Counted from the first letter of the stretch, positions 9,933 to 18,953 are shown. The stretch: 64,000 nucleotides of DNA from Alicyclobacillus fastidiosus (GCF_026651875.1 NZ_CP104067.1:4454501-4518500); one strand, 5' to 3'. The notes: a model not told the origin generated them from the sequence alone. Numbers and translations are program-made.

Positions 9933-11102
9933 TTACGAACGTGCGTGGGCGAGGACGCGGTCGCTGGCATAATCGAGGGCAGCCGCCAAGTCGTCAATCA
10001 AATCGCCAATATGCTCAATGCCGACCGACAACCGCAGGAGACGGTCGGTCACGCCAATGGCGTTGCGCACCTCCTCCGGAATGTCAAAGTGCGTTTGACG
10101 AGCCGGATACGTCATCAGTGACTCGACGCCGCCGAGGCTCTCGGCGAAGGTGATGAGCTCTAGATGCTCGAGAATGTACGGGACCATGCGGCTGTCCAGC
10201 ACGTCGAAGGAAACCATCCCACCAAAGCCCGACGCTTGACGAGCACACACTGCGCGCCCTTCGTGGTGGTCGAGTCCAGGGTAGTATACGCGCGGAATGT
10301 CGTCGCGCGCGTCCAGCCACCCCGCGATGGCGTAGGCGTTCTGCATATGGCGCTCCATGCGCAGCGCGAGTGTCTTCATTCCGCGCATGAGAAGCCAGGC
10401 GTCATGTGGGCCAAGCACAGCACCGATGGAGTTTTGGAGGAAGTACAGTCGCTCGCCGAGTTCCGGTGTCGCCGCCACGACAAGGCCCGCGAGCACATCG
10501 TTGTGACCGCCAAGGTATTTGGTGGCAGAGTGGACGACGATGTCGGCGCCGAGATCGATAGGGCGTTGCAAGAACGGCGTCATGAACGTGTTGTCAACGA
10601 TGGTGAGCCATCCCCTTGCCTGGGCAAGCGCCGCACAGGCGGCGAGGTCGGTGATTTGCATCGTTGGATTGGTCGGGGTCTCGATGAACAGCGCCTTGGT
10701 CGAGTCGGTGGCCACGGCTTGAATGTCCTCGAGGTTGCCCGTATGCACGTAACTTGCGGTGATGCCAATCGGGCGAAGAATTTGCTCCAACACGCGGTAG
10801 GTTCCGCCGTAGAGGTCATTGGAGACAATTAAATGGTCCCCTGGCTGAAACAGGTTGAGCACCGTATGGACGGCTGCCATGCCCGAGGCAAAAGCCAATC
10901 CTCGCGCTCCCCCTTCTAGATCTGCGATGGCGTCCTCCAGCAGTTTACGCGTTGGATTTAGCGTTCTCGTGTAGTCAAACCCGGTACTTTCGCCAAGAGA
11001 TGGGTGCGCAAAGGTGGTCGACTGGTGGATAGGAGCCGAAATCGCACCCGTTGTCGAGTCGGCACCATTTCCAATTTGTGCGAGGCGTGTCTCTATTTTC
11101 AT
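9933..11102 (-). CDS. metI: cystathionine gamma-synthase/O-acetylhomoserine sulfhydrylase (MetI-like)
   Basis: 389-residue PLP enzyme of the Cys/Met metabolism family. The Schiff-base lysine lies in HSATKYLGGHNDVLAG; SGMAAVHTVLNLF and ETPTNPTMQ are the cofactor and substrate motifs. It closely follows B. subtilis MetI in N-terminus (KIETRLAQIGNG) and in GESTGFDYTRTLNPTR, so a role in methionine synthesis by joining a homoserine ester with cysteine or sulfide is likely; a gamma-lyase role is the alternative. Start ATG 11102 has GGAGGAAACGGG before it. I see no S-box riboswitch upstream and no metC beside it. Confidence 0.9.
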   Translation of the reverse strand: MKIETRLAQIGNGADSTTGAISAPIHQSTTFAHPSLGESTGFDYTRTLNPTRKLLEDAIADLEGGARGLAFASGMAAVHTVLNLFQPGDHLIVSNDLYGGTYRVLEQILRPIGITASYVHTGNLEDIQAVATDSTKALFIETPTNPTMQITDLAACAALAQARGWLTIVDNTFMTPFLQRPIDLGADIVVHSATKYLGGHNDVLAGLVVAATPELGERLYFLQNSIGAVLGPHDAWLLMRGMKTLALRMERHMQNAYAIAGWLDARDDIPRVYYPGLDHHEGRAVCARQASGFGGMVSFDVLDSRMVPYILEHLELITFAESLGGVESLMTYPARQTHFDIPEEVRNAIGVTDRLLRLSVGIEHIGDLIDDLAAALDYASDRVLAHARS

Positions 11103-11337
11103 ATCCCGTTTCCTCCACTCGTAGATAGAACTGCGGGCGTCTATCGACCGCTGTCCAAAGATGTGATCTATCACGCAACAGTCCGTTGCTGAAAAGTTAA
11201 GCAAACTGTACAAATGTCTGACGGTTCCGTCAAGGCTTTACGTGTGATGGATTGAGGCGTAGAGTGTGTGAGTGGTTGTCGATGTCGCCATCGACTGCAG
11301 CACGGAATGAGAATCAAGGTTGTAGGAGAGTTAAACA

Positions 11338-12321
11338 TTGAACATTTCGACGTCGACGACGCGGACCTCGCGGCCGGTGGTCCTCACGAGTCTCATGATC
11401 GCGCTTCTCGCCATATCGTTCTCCGCCATATTTATCGAGTGGTCGACGGCACCTGCGGCGGTGATTGGCATGTATAGGCTGTGGATGTCCGTGCTCCTGT
11501 TGTCGCCATTTGCCGTCAAGCGCTGGCGCGAATTTATGAAACTTTCGCCGCGAGACATCGGGCTCGTATGCCTGTCCGGCCTGTTTCTAGGCCTACATTT
11601 TCTATTTTGGATCCAATCGTTAAGGATGACCTCTGTCGCATCCTCGATGATCATCATCGCACTGGAACCGATTTTCGTCCTCGTGGGATCAGTGATCCTC
11701 TTCCGCAGCCGCGTCACAAAGATGGGGATGCTCAGCATGCTATTCGCCATCCTGGGATGCGTCGTGGTGGCGTCCGCAGATTTCGGCAAGGGCACAGGAC
11801 ACGTCTACGGAGACTTCTTATCGCTCGTCGGGACGCTCGCCGTCTCCGTCTATATGCTCGCGGGACAAAAGGTTCGGTCCAGCGTTTCGAGCACCACGTA
11901 CAACGTGCTCGTCTTTCTGGTGGCCGGATTGGTCTTGTTTTTGTTCAACGTGTTGACGAAGACGCCCCTGGTCGCGTACAGCGGACACAATTGGCTGATG
12001 TTTACCCTGTTGGCCGTCGTGTCCACCGTCATCGGGCACGGCCTGTTTAACTGGCTGCTCGACAGAGTGTCCGCGACGACCATCAGCATGACGATTTTAG
12101 GCGAACCAGTCGGGGCTATCATCCTCGCCTACTTGTTACTGGGTCAGCCAGTTCTTCTGCTCCAAGGCATCGGATCGGTGATGAGCATCTTCGGCGTGTT
12201 TTGGTTTCTGCGCGCGAGTCCGTCACACCAAGCCGATGATAAAGAAAATCCAGCCGGCCAGGAAACAGACTCCGCCTATCGGGGTGATGGCCCCGAGCGC
12301 TTTGACGCCGGTCGTGCTTAA
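11338..12321 (+). CDS. EamA/DMT-family transporter
   Basis: 327-residue membrane protein with ten hydrophobic segments and two EamA repeats. ALEPIFVLVGSVILF and TILGEPVGAIILAYLLLGQP are the conserved late-helix stretches of each half. The start is TTG 11338 with TAGGAGAG at 11323-11330. The last 33 codons are a hydrophilic tail (after WFLRASPSHQ) that runs antisense through the 3' end of the DUF423 gene, so the stop may have moved downstream during evolution. Substrate unknown. A second, only distantly similar EamA gene lies at 5391-6299. Confidence 0.85.
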   Translation: MNISTSTTRTSRPVVLTSLMIALLAISFSAIFIEWSTAPAAVIGMYRLWMSVLLLSPFAVKRWREFMKLSPRDIGLVCLSGLFLGLHFLFWIQSLRMTSVASSMIIIALEPIFVLVGSVILFRSRVTKMGMLSMLFAILGCVVVASADFGKGTGHVYGDFLSLVGTLAVSVYMLAGQKVRSSVSSTTYNVLVFLVAGLVLFLFNVLTKTPLVAYSGHNWLMFTLLAVVSTVIGHGLFNWLLDRVSATTISMTILGEPVGAIILAYLLLGQPVLLLQGIGSVMSIFGVFWFLRASPSHQADDKENPAGQETDSAYRGDGPERFDAGRA

Positions 12322-12582
12322 CAGGTAGAGGCTTCCGGAAAACAAGATGATCCCGACGCTGAACAACCAACCCGAGATATTCATCATGCGCCCGCCGACG
12401 CCCATACGGATGAGAATCCCGACAGCGAGGAGGGCGAGCGCGTGGTACATCTGATATTGATCCCCTGTGTGGAACACGTTTAACATATCCGCAGAAATAC
12501 GGTCTTTCAGGGCGTGAGCGCCAAATGCGCCAAGCGCCACCGACAAAAATGCAAAAACCGCTCCTGCAACAGCAAAGCCCAT
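12223..12582 (-). CDS. DUF423 membrane protein (YwdK-like)
   Basis: 119-residue protein with four hydrophobic segments and the DUF423 signatures GAFGAHALKD near the N-terminus and YHALALLAVG in the second helix; it also has the family's AITPIGGVCFLAGW segment. Function is unknown. The ribosome site AAGGAGGAAG overlaps the stop of the amidase gene 15 bases upstream, so the two are probably cotranscribed. Its 3' end overlaps the convergent EamA gene by 99 bp. Confidence 0.88.
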   Translation of the reverse strand: MGFAVAGAVFAFLSVALGAFGAHALKDRISADMLNVFHTGDQYQMYHALALLAVGILIRMGVGGRMMNISGWLFSVGIILFSGSLYLLSTTGVKALGAITPIGGVCFLAGWIFFIIGLV

Positions 12583-12597
12583 GAGTAAACTTCCTCC

Positions 12598-14043
12598 TTA
12601 CCTCTCTAATGATGGCGGCCTGCGGTGATTCGTGGCCTGCTCGTAGTCGTACGCCAAATGGATGAGCAAAGCCTCAGTGAACGCAGTGCCGGTAAACGTG
12701 ATGCCCATCGGTTTTCCTTCCCCAGTGTACCCAGCAGGTACCGTGATAGACGGATAGCCAGCCTTGGCCGCAATGCTGCAACCAAAGTACGATGGGAAGA
12801 GCAGGGCGTCCAATCGATTCGCTTTTAGTGCACGGTCGATGCCCTCGTCGCGAGACCAGGTCAAATCGCGAAGGCGACGCTCTATGTATGCGGCCTCGGT
12901 AAGCGTTCCACTCGTCGCCTCTGCCCGCTCAAATAGAGCTTGGCCAAACTTCAGCGCGACTTCGGCATGTGTTTCGTTGTATCGGATGACGTCCGCCAAC
13001 GAGCGGTGCAGGTTGCTTGGTGGCGTCTTCGAAAGATAGTGGTTCAACGCCACCTTAAATTCATATACCATCACATCGATGTTTTCATTTTCGTGGGGCG
13101 CTGGAAGGTGGATCGGATCGACAAGGATAGCGCCCCGCTGTTTCAAATCTGCAAGTGCTGCCTCGTATATCGCCTGTTCGTCACCAGACAGTTCGCGCGC
13201 GTAGTATCCGCGCACAATTCCCACACGCGCCCCGACTAAGCCGCCGGTCGTCAGCATCGATAGATAGTTAGGGAAAATCGGTTGCGTCGATAGAGTCGCC
13301 GCGTCGGTTGCGTCGACGCCCGAGATCACCTGCAAAACGCGCGTGGCGTCCGCGACCGTTCGCGCCATGGGGCCGGCGGTATCCTGGCTCATCGAGATGG
13401 GGATGATACCGGTGCGGCTCACCAGGCCGACCGTAGGCTTAATGCCAACCAGGCTGTTGTTGTTCGACGGACTCAAAATCGATCCGCTCGTCTCCGTCCC
13501 AATCGCCGCCACTGCGAATCCTGCGGCTACCGCAGCTCCAGATCCTGCGCTGGATCCACCGACGTCGAACAGGCCTGGTCCGTAGGGATTCAACGTCTGG
13601 CCACCCCGTGAACTGTAGCCGCTCTTCATGTGGTCGCTGATAAAATTCGCCCACTCCGTCATATTCGCCTTGCCGATGATCACGGCTCCGGACTCGCGCA
13701 GGCGGCGAACCACCTCCGAATCCCGAATTGCACGGTGTTCCGACAATGCGACCGAGCCAGCCGTCGTGTGCATGGCGTCCGCCGTATCGAGGTTGTCCTT
13801 TACGACGATGGGAATGCCGTGCAATGGTCCACGCCAGATTCCACGCGCCCGATCTCTATCGAGCGCCTGCGCAATCCAGAGAGCGTCCGGGTTGACTTCA
13901 ATGACCGCACGCAAATTGGTCCCCTGTGTGTTGTGTTTTGCAATTTCTGCGAGGAACGCCCGGACAATTTCGTACGAGCTGATTTCCCCTCGCTCTTGCA
14001 TCGCAATCAGCGTCTGTACATCCCACGTAAGCGGACCACTCAT
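12598..14043 (-). CDS. amidase signature family enzyme
   Basis: 481-residue amidase with the Ser-cisSer-Lys triad visible: K82 in GIPIVVKDN, cis-Ser at about 164 in GGSSAGSGAA and nucleophilic Ser at about 188 in GTETSGSI. It resembles stand-alone amidases (peptide amidase-like) rather than GatA, since no gatB/gatC is nearby and the sequence between the motifs differs. The substrate is unknown. Start ATG 14043 has a GGGAAGGACGG site. It heads a two-gene unit with DUF423. Confidence 0.88.
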   Translation of the reverse strand: MSGPLTWDVQTLIAMQERGEISSYEIVRAFLAEIAKHNTQGTNLRAVIEVNPDALWIAQALDRDRARGIWRGPLHGIPIVVKDNLDTADAMHTTAGSVALSEHRAIRDSEVVRRLRESGAVIIGKANMTEWANFISDHMKSGYSSRGGQTLNPYGPGLFDVGGSSAGSGAAVAAGFAVAAIGTETSGSILSPSNNNSLVGIKPTVGLVSRTGIIPISMSQDTAGPMARTVADATRVLQVISGVDATDAATLSTQPIFPNYLSMLTTGGLVGARVGIVRGYYARELSGDEQAIYEAALADLKQRGAILVDPIHLPAPHENENIDVMVYEFKVALNHYLSKTPPSNLHRSLADVIRYNETHAEVALKFGQALFERAEATSGTLTEAAYIERRLRDLTWSRDEGIDRALKANRLDALLFPSYFGCSIAAKAGYPSITVPAGYTGEGKPMGITFTGTAFTEALLIHLAYDYEQATNHRRPPSLER

Positions 14044-14125
14044 CGTTTAGCCGTCCTTCCCGAAAGGCCTCTCCAATCATTTTCGCCTCGTATCCGAGTT
14101 TCGCACACTCCTCCGAGAATGACAA

Positions 14126-14154
14126 ACAGAGCCGGAGAGAACGCCCGGCTCTGT
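14126..14154 (-). terminator. terminator after repeat-protein gene
   Basis: A 10-bp stem (ACAGAGCCGG/CCGGCTCTGT) 25 bases past the stop at 14179; on the minus strand it is followed by TTTGTC. Confidence 0.65.
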
Positions 14155-14178
14155 ATTCATCTTCTGATATCGCGTCTC

Positions 14179-15291
14179 TTATTGCAAGTTGTTCAGATCT
14201 TGGCTGATGTGGCTGCGAACCGTTTGTGGGTCGGTTCCAAATTGACCGAACGTACTGTTCATAGCTTGCCCCTGCGACGCCATCCCTTGTGCGCCGCCAT
14301 AGAAGCCTGCTTGTGAGCCAGCCTGGTTCGAGAGGTCCTGTTGAATGTGTTGGCGCACTTCCTGTGGGTTGGTTCCGAATTGGCCGAACGTGCTGTTCAT
14401 GCCTTGTCCTTGTGACATTTGTCCTTGTGACGCCATCCCTTGTGCACCGCCATAGAAGCCTGCTTGTGAGCCAGCCTGGTTCGAGAGGTCCTGTTGAATG
14501 TGTTGGCGCACTTCCTGTGGGTTGGTTCCGAATTGGCCGAACGTGCTGTTCATGCCTTGTCCTTGCGACATTTGTCCTTGCGACATTTGTCCTTGTGACA
14601 TCATGCCTTGTGCGCCGCCGTAGAAGCCCGCTTGTGAGCCAGCTTGGTTCGAGAGGTCCTGTTGAATGTGTTGGCGCACTTCTTGTGGGTTGGTGCCGAA
14701 TTGGCTGAACGTGCTGTTCATGCCTTGTCCTTGTGACATTTGTCCTTGTGACATTTGTCCTTGCGACATCATGCCTTGTGCGCCACCGCCAAATTGGCCG
14801 CGGTACGCACCAGCCTGTTCAGACGTCATCGAACCAACTTGGTTGGAGAGATCCTGTTGAATGTGTTGGCGTACAACCTGTGGATTGGTGCCGAATTGAC
14901 CGAACGTGCTATTGCTGTACCCTTGGTTGTAGCCACCTTGGAATTGACCCAGCTGTTGGCCCTGTCCACCCTGTACCTGAGCCGGTGCGGATTGCATGAC
15001 CTGCTGGAACGCGCCCTGGTTATACTGTTGACCACCGTAGGATGCACTAGCGCCGTAGCCGAGGTCCTGCGCGATGTGCTGCTGGACGACGCGCGGATCT
15101 GTCGCGCCAGCTTGCATCACGCCGCCAGATCCTTGGCCGCCATACTGCTGCATCGAGCCTTGGTTCAACGACTCCGAAATGTGCTGACGGACTTGTTGCG
15201 GATCTGTGCCAAATTGACGGAGCGTATTATATCCGCCCTGCAGTTGTCCACTTGCCCCGAACTGCTGATTTCCTGGATACTGTTGCTGCAA
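14179..15291 (-). CDS. Gln/Gly/Asn-rich repeat protein, possibly spore-associated
   Basis: 370-residue low-complexity protein built on seven copies of a motif with consensus FGTNPQEVRQHIQQDLSNQ, at about residues 27-44, 62-78, 133-151, 198-216, 253-271, 305-323 and 351-368. Copies are joined by linkers of repeated MSQGQ and QAGFYGGAQG. I find no Lys, Cys or Trp at all, and no signal peptide or membrane segment. It starts at TTG 15291 after AAAGGACG and stands alone with its own terminator. No family is recognised with confidence. The FGT...V-R/K pattern in a Gln/Asn-rich background recalls gamma-type small acid-soluble spore proteins, but the canonical GPR protease site is absent; a coat or crust component is an alternative. 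Function is inference only. Confidence 0.75.
   Translation of the reverse strand: MQQQYPGNQQFGASGQLQGGYNTLRQFGTDPQQVRQHISESLNQGSMQQYGGQGSGGVMQAGATDPRVVQQHIAQDLGYGASASYGGQQYNQGAFQQVMQSAPAQVQGGQGQQLGQFQGGYNQGYSNSTFGQFGTNPQVVRQHIQQDLSNQVGSMTSEQAGAYRGQFGGGAQGMMSQGQMSQGQMSQGQGMNSTFSQFGTNPQEVRQHIQQDLSNQAGSQAGFYGGAQGMMSQGQMSQGQMSQGQGMNSTFGQFGTNPQEVRQHIQQDLSNQAGSQAGFYGGAQGMASQGQMSQGQGMNSTFGQFGTNPQEVRQHIQQDLSNQAGSQAGFYGGAQGMASQGQAMNSTFGQFGTDPQTVRSHISQDLNNLQ
14182..14721 (-). repeat. direct repeat array inside the repeat-protein gene
   Basis: Near-identical DNA units of 168, 153 and 138 bp followed by a final partial unit, each beginning with the codons for MNSTF. Units differ mainly in the number of 15-bp MSQGQ modules (three, two, one), so length changes by slippage or unequal recombination are likely. 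Confidence 0.9.
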
Positions 15292-15394
15292 TCGTATCAG
15301 CGTCCTTTCGCTTTAGGTAAACTACTCATGCGGTTAAAGTATGCGCAGCAGATAGTCTGTACATGCATGGAGTGTTTGTTTGTAATTGGAAAAA

Positions 15395-15446
15395 CAAAAA
15401 AAGACCACCCCGAGAGCCCGCCCTTTTCTGGCATGCTCGGAGTGGT
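15395..15446 (-). terminator. terminator of trxB
   Basis: Minus-strand stem ACCACTCCGAG/CTCGGGGTGGT (one G-U pair), followed by CTTTTTTTG, 22 bases past the trxB stop. Confidence 0.88.
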
Positions 15447-15468
15447 GATAACGGATACGAATGTCTGC

Positions 15469-16431
15469 TCAGGATGGTGTGGAAGCGGCGGACCAATCGT
15501 GGGTCATACTGCCTTCGAGGTACTTTTCTGCGTCCATGGCGGCCTTACAACCAGACCCAGCCGCTGTAATGGCTTGTCGGTAGCGGGGATCCATCACGTC
15601 GCCACACGCGAATACCCCCTCGACCGACGTCAGCGAAGTAGCCCCTTGTGTGACGAGGTAGCCCACGTCGTCCGTTTCGAGTTGCCCATTTAGGAATGCG
15701 GTGTTCGGCTGGTGACCAATTGCCACAAACACGCCATCCGCTTCGAGTGTCTTGGTCTCGCCGGTCTCGTTGTCGACAACCACCAACCCCGTGACCTTAT
15801 TGCCGTCGCTCTGAACTTGCTTGGACGACGCATTCATTACAAACGTGATCTTGTCGTTCGATCTCGCCCGGTCCTGCATCACCTTCGACGCACGAAGCTC
15901 CGTCCTGCGGTGGACGATGGTCACTTCCTGCGCGAATTTCGTCAAGAATGTGGCCTCTTCCATCGCCGAGTCGCCGCCGCCTACGACGATGACCCGTTTG
16001 TTGCGGAAGAAGAACCCGTCACACGTTGCGCAAGTGGACACCCCGCGCCCGATGAGGTCCGACTCTCCTTCAATGCCGAGCATTTTTGCAGAAGCACCCG
16101 TCGCAATAATCAGTGCGTCCGCAGTGTAGACCTCTGCCTTGTCGACAGTGACCTGAAACGGCCGAACGCTCAAGTCCACCGACGTTGCACGCCCGCGTCG
16201 GAATGCCGCGCCAAACCGTTCCGCCTGCTTTTTCATGTTGTCCATTAATTCAGGGCCCATCACGCCGTCCACAAACCCTGGGAAGTTTTCGACTTCGGTC
16301 GTCAGCGTCAGCTGCCCACCGGGCTCATCGCCTTCGATGACGAGCGGATCGAGATTTGCGCGTGCAGTGTATACTGCGGCCGTGTATCCAGCCGGTCCAG
16401 TTCCAAGAATCATCACCTTACGGTGTTCCAT
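15469..16431 (-). CDS. trxB: thioredoxin reductase
   Basis: 320-residue flavoenzyme that reduces thioredoxin with NADPH. FAD fold ILGTGPAGYTAAVYTAR, redox-active CATC at about residues 134-137 (STCATCDGF), NADPH loop VVGGGDSAMEEA, and the C-terminal FACGDVMDPRYRQAITAAGSG are all present. Start ATG 16431 has TTGGAGGGATG before it; the open frame continues upstream but without similarity. It follows the GNAT fusion gene by 52 bases in the same direction, so cotranscription is possible, and two thioredoxin-fold proteins lie elsewhere in the window. Confidence 0.96.
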   Translation of the reverse strand: MEHRKVMILGTGPAGYTAAVYTARANLDPLVIEGDEPGGQLTLTTEVENFPGFVDGVMGPELMDNMKKQAERFGAAFRRGRATSVDLSVRPFQVTVDKAEVYTADALIIATGASAKMLGIEGESDLIGRGVSTCATCDGFFFRNKRVIVVGGGDSAMEEATFLTKFAQEVTIVHRRTELRASKVMQDRARSNDKITFVMNASSKQVQSDGNKVTGLVVVDNETGETKTLEADGVFVAIGHQPNTAFLNGQLETDDVGYLVTQGATSLTSVEGVFACGDVMDPRYRQAITAAGSGCKAAMDAEKYLEGSMTHDWSAASTPS

Positions 16432-16483
16432 TGAACATCCCTCCAACGCTATTTTGCCATGTCGGCCGCGATTACAAAAGTCG

Positions 16484-18919
16484 TCAAGAGACGTCGACTC
16501 GGTTTGCTTCCACAAATGAGTTGAGGAGGTACAGCGACTCGGTCGTCACTCCGAGTGTAAACAACGCCTGTGTTACTTCAGGCGCGTCTTCAATCCACTG
16601 GGAGAGCCGCAAAATAAAGTCCAACACAGAACTCCGCACGCCGCCATCTACGGCCGCTGCCAACGTCGACTTCGCCTCGCGCCAAATTCCGCGGGCGTCA
16701 GCGTCAGTAAGGGGAATCAACCGGACAGCCGGCAGCGCCAAATCCGGAACTTGCAGCTTCGCGCCGCCATCTACATCCCCCATGTCAAGGCGCATCAACG
16801 GCCCGAACTGCGGGTCGAACTTGATCCGAATCTCCACTTGTGCCGTGATCTCCGTCGCCACCGGGTGGTCCAGCCGCAAGTCGGCACCGAGTGCATCGAC
16901 GATGCGGTGCATCGTCTCCTCGTCGGTGATCTGTGCACTTCCCTGCGCCGAAAGTCGCTTGCGAACCACCGCTCGCGCCAAATCGGTGTTAATTCGCTGT
17001 AAATCCGGTATGTATCCAGGATCTCTGTCGCGATATTCGTGGTAAGCGGTCACTTTCGCTAACGCGCGAACCGCTTGCTCTGGGAATGGATAGATGGGAA
17101 TGCTGCGTTCTGCGTCCACTTCTAAATAGCGTACCCGATAGTCACCAGTCGTCAAAAAGTTCGCCACGACCGCCTTCTCGTAAGGATGGCGCACGCCGTC
17201 AGATCTCGGCGCATCGTTTGCCACTTCGCAAAGTGCCGCTGAAATTGCGACGCGCACCGCCTCTTCGTCGGACGGCCCAACCGGTGTAAACAGGACGACG
17301 ACCGCATCTACTGCTTCGTCCCGCAGCACCTGCGGAAGAACGGTCCGATAGCTCTCCGCCAGCGATTCAAACCCAATATTGATGACAGGCGAGACAAACT
17401 CCAGTCCCTCGCGCAGCAACCTGTCGACGGCCATGACAGCGCCCCCCGCCGTGTTGGTCACAATGGCGACGCGGCGCCCAGAGTGACCGTCGCCGGACCT
17501 GAGAAGTACAGCGACGTCGAACAGTTCCTGCAAGGTCTCCACTCGAATGATCCCCGTTTGGCGGAACATCGCCTCCACGGTCGCGTCCTCCGCAGCCACC
17601 GCCACGGTCCGGCTCTTTGCGACGTTGACGCTCACCGGTGTTCTCGCGCTCTTGACCGCCAAAATCGGCTTGTTCCGCGTAATTCGCCTGGTGATGCGGG
17701 TAAACTTTCGCGGATTTCCAAACGTCTCTAGATATAGAAGAATCATATCGGTCGACGGGTCAGATTCCCAATATTGAAGTAAATCGTTCCCGGATACGTC
17801 AGAGCGGTTCCCGAGGCTGACGAAACTGGACACACCTACGCCGATGCGGGTCGCATAATCGAGAATGGTAATTCCCAAGGCCCCCGAATGGGAAGCGATG
17901 GCCACCCGGCCGTGTTCAGGTACCTGTGGCGCAAAGCTCGCGTTTAGACGGACCTCTGGATCCATCTGAATGAGACCCAAGCTGTTCGGCCCGATGAGGC
18001 GCGCACCTACGGAACGAAGGCGTCTGAGAATTTCGTTTTCCAGCTCCGTGCCCGGCGTGTCCGTGTCGGAGAATCCCGACGACAAGATCACGACACTTTT
18101 CACGCCACTGTCGATGCAGTCGTCGATGACCGACAGAATCTGGCTGGCCGGTACGACGATGACGGCGAGATCGACCGACTCAGGGACATCCTTCAAGGTG
18201 GGGTACGCCTTCACCGCCGCCACAGAACTCGCCGTGGGGTTGACTGGATAGACTGTTCCGCGAAAATCGCTGTTTAAGATGTGTCTAAACAACACGTGCC
18301 CCAATCGCTCGGGCGCTCTGGAGGCCCCAATGACGGCTACCGCCTTCGGGTGGAAAAAGCCATGTAACGATGCCGAAGTGGCAAGTCGCTCACGGATTTC
18401 TTTAAGGCCGCGACTGCGTTCATTTTGACGCAGCGGCCACATCACGTGAATGACCCCCGACTCCTGGTTGATGGTCATGGCAAACCCACTAGCGCGGAAC
18501 ACGTTCATCATCCGTTCGTTGTCCGTGAGGACGCTCGCTTCAAACTGTTTAATGCCGTTTAGGTATGCCGCCTCGGCCAGGTGCTCGAGCAGCAGCGACC
18601 CAAGTCCCCTGTCCTGCATGTCGTCGGAGACGAGGAACGTCACTTCAGCCCGGTCTTCATCCAGGCGGCGGTAGTTACCGATAGCCAGCGCCCGCGTTCC
18701 ATCCGTACACATGAGCGTCAGCGCGTTCTGCCCTCCGTCCCCGATCATCTCTTCGATGGCAGCGTCTGAAAAGACGTGCGAAGTGTGGGAAAAGTGGAGA
18801 GAGCGGCTCTGTTCGGAGACCGATTCGAACAAATTGCGTATCCAGATGCGGTCTTGGCTCGTATTCTTTGCCTTTCGCAATTCCGCCACATGACCGTCGC
18901 GAAGGATGACGTGTGCCAT
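16484..18919 (-). CDS. GNAT acetyltransferase fused to NDP-forming acyl-CoA synthetase-like domains
   Basis: 811-residue fusion. Residues about 5-165 form a GNAT domain (acetyl-CoA loop DRGLGSLLLEHL). From about 190 a CoA-binding Rossmann domain begins (FFHPKAVAVIGAS), followed by succinyl-CoA-ligase-like domains (IGPNSLGLI, SHSGALGITILDYA, FVSLGNRSDVSGNDLLQYW) to about residue 600. Fusions of this kind include protein lysine acetyltransferases of the Pat/YfiQ type, where GNAT is C-terminal; here it is N-terminal. The C-terminal part keeps only the end of the ATP-grasp domain (KFDPQFGPLMRLDMGD) and seems to lack the nucleotide-binding half, so a ligase reaction is doubtful. Likely a protein acetyltransferase gated by a ligand. 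Start ATG 18919 follows GAGGAGGC. Confidence 0.85.
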   Translation of the reverse strand: MAHVILRDGHVAELRKAKNTSQDRIWIRNLFESVSEQSRSLHFSHTSHVFSDAAIEEMIGDGGQNALTLMCTDGTRALAIGNYRRLDEDRAEVTFLVSDDMQDRGLGSLLLEHLAEAAYLNGIKQFEASVLTDNERMMNVFRASGFAMTINQESGVIHVMWPLRQNERSRGLKEIRERLATSASLHGFFHPKAVAVIGASRAPERLGHVLFRHILNSDFRGTVYPVNPTASSVAAVKAYPTLKDVPESVDLAVIVVPASQILSVIDDCIDSGVKSVVILSSGFSDTDTPGTELENEILRRLRSVGARLIGPNSLGLIQMDPEVRLNASFAPQVPEHGRVAIASHSGALGITILDYATRIGVGVSSFVSLGNRSDVSGNDLLQYWESDPSTDMILLYLETFGNPRKFTRITRRITRNKPILAVKSARTPVSVNVAKSRTVAVAAEDATVEAMFRQTGIIRVETLQELFDVAVLLRSGDGHSGRRVAIVTNTAGGAVMAVDRLLREGLEFVSPVINIGFESLAESYRTVLPQVLRDEAVDAVVVLFTPVGPSDEEAVRVAISAALCEVANDAPRSDGVRHPYEKAVVANFLTTGDYRVRYLEVDAERSIPIYPFPEQAVRALAKVTAYHEYRDRDPGYIPDLQRINTDLARAVVRKRLSAQGSAQITDEETMHRIVDALGADLRLDHPVATEITAQVEIRIKFDPQFGPLMRLDMGDVDGGAKLQVPDLALPAVRLIPLTDADARGIWREAKSTLAAAVDGGVRSSVLDFILRLSQWIEDAPEVTQALFTLGVTTESLYLLNSFVEANRVDVS

Positions 18920-18953
18920 GGGTTCAGCCTCCTCTCGAGGGTGTATGAACACG

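Noticed and set aside
10164..10832. 222-codon plus-strand frame opposite the MetI-like gene
   Set aside because: Shadow frame; the minus strand carries a complete PLP enzyme with all motifs.
9933..11270. S-box (SAM) riboswitch upstream of the MetI-like gene
   Set aside because: Looked for the conserved core and a terminator in the bases before 11102; none seen.
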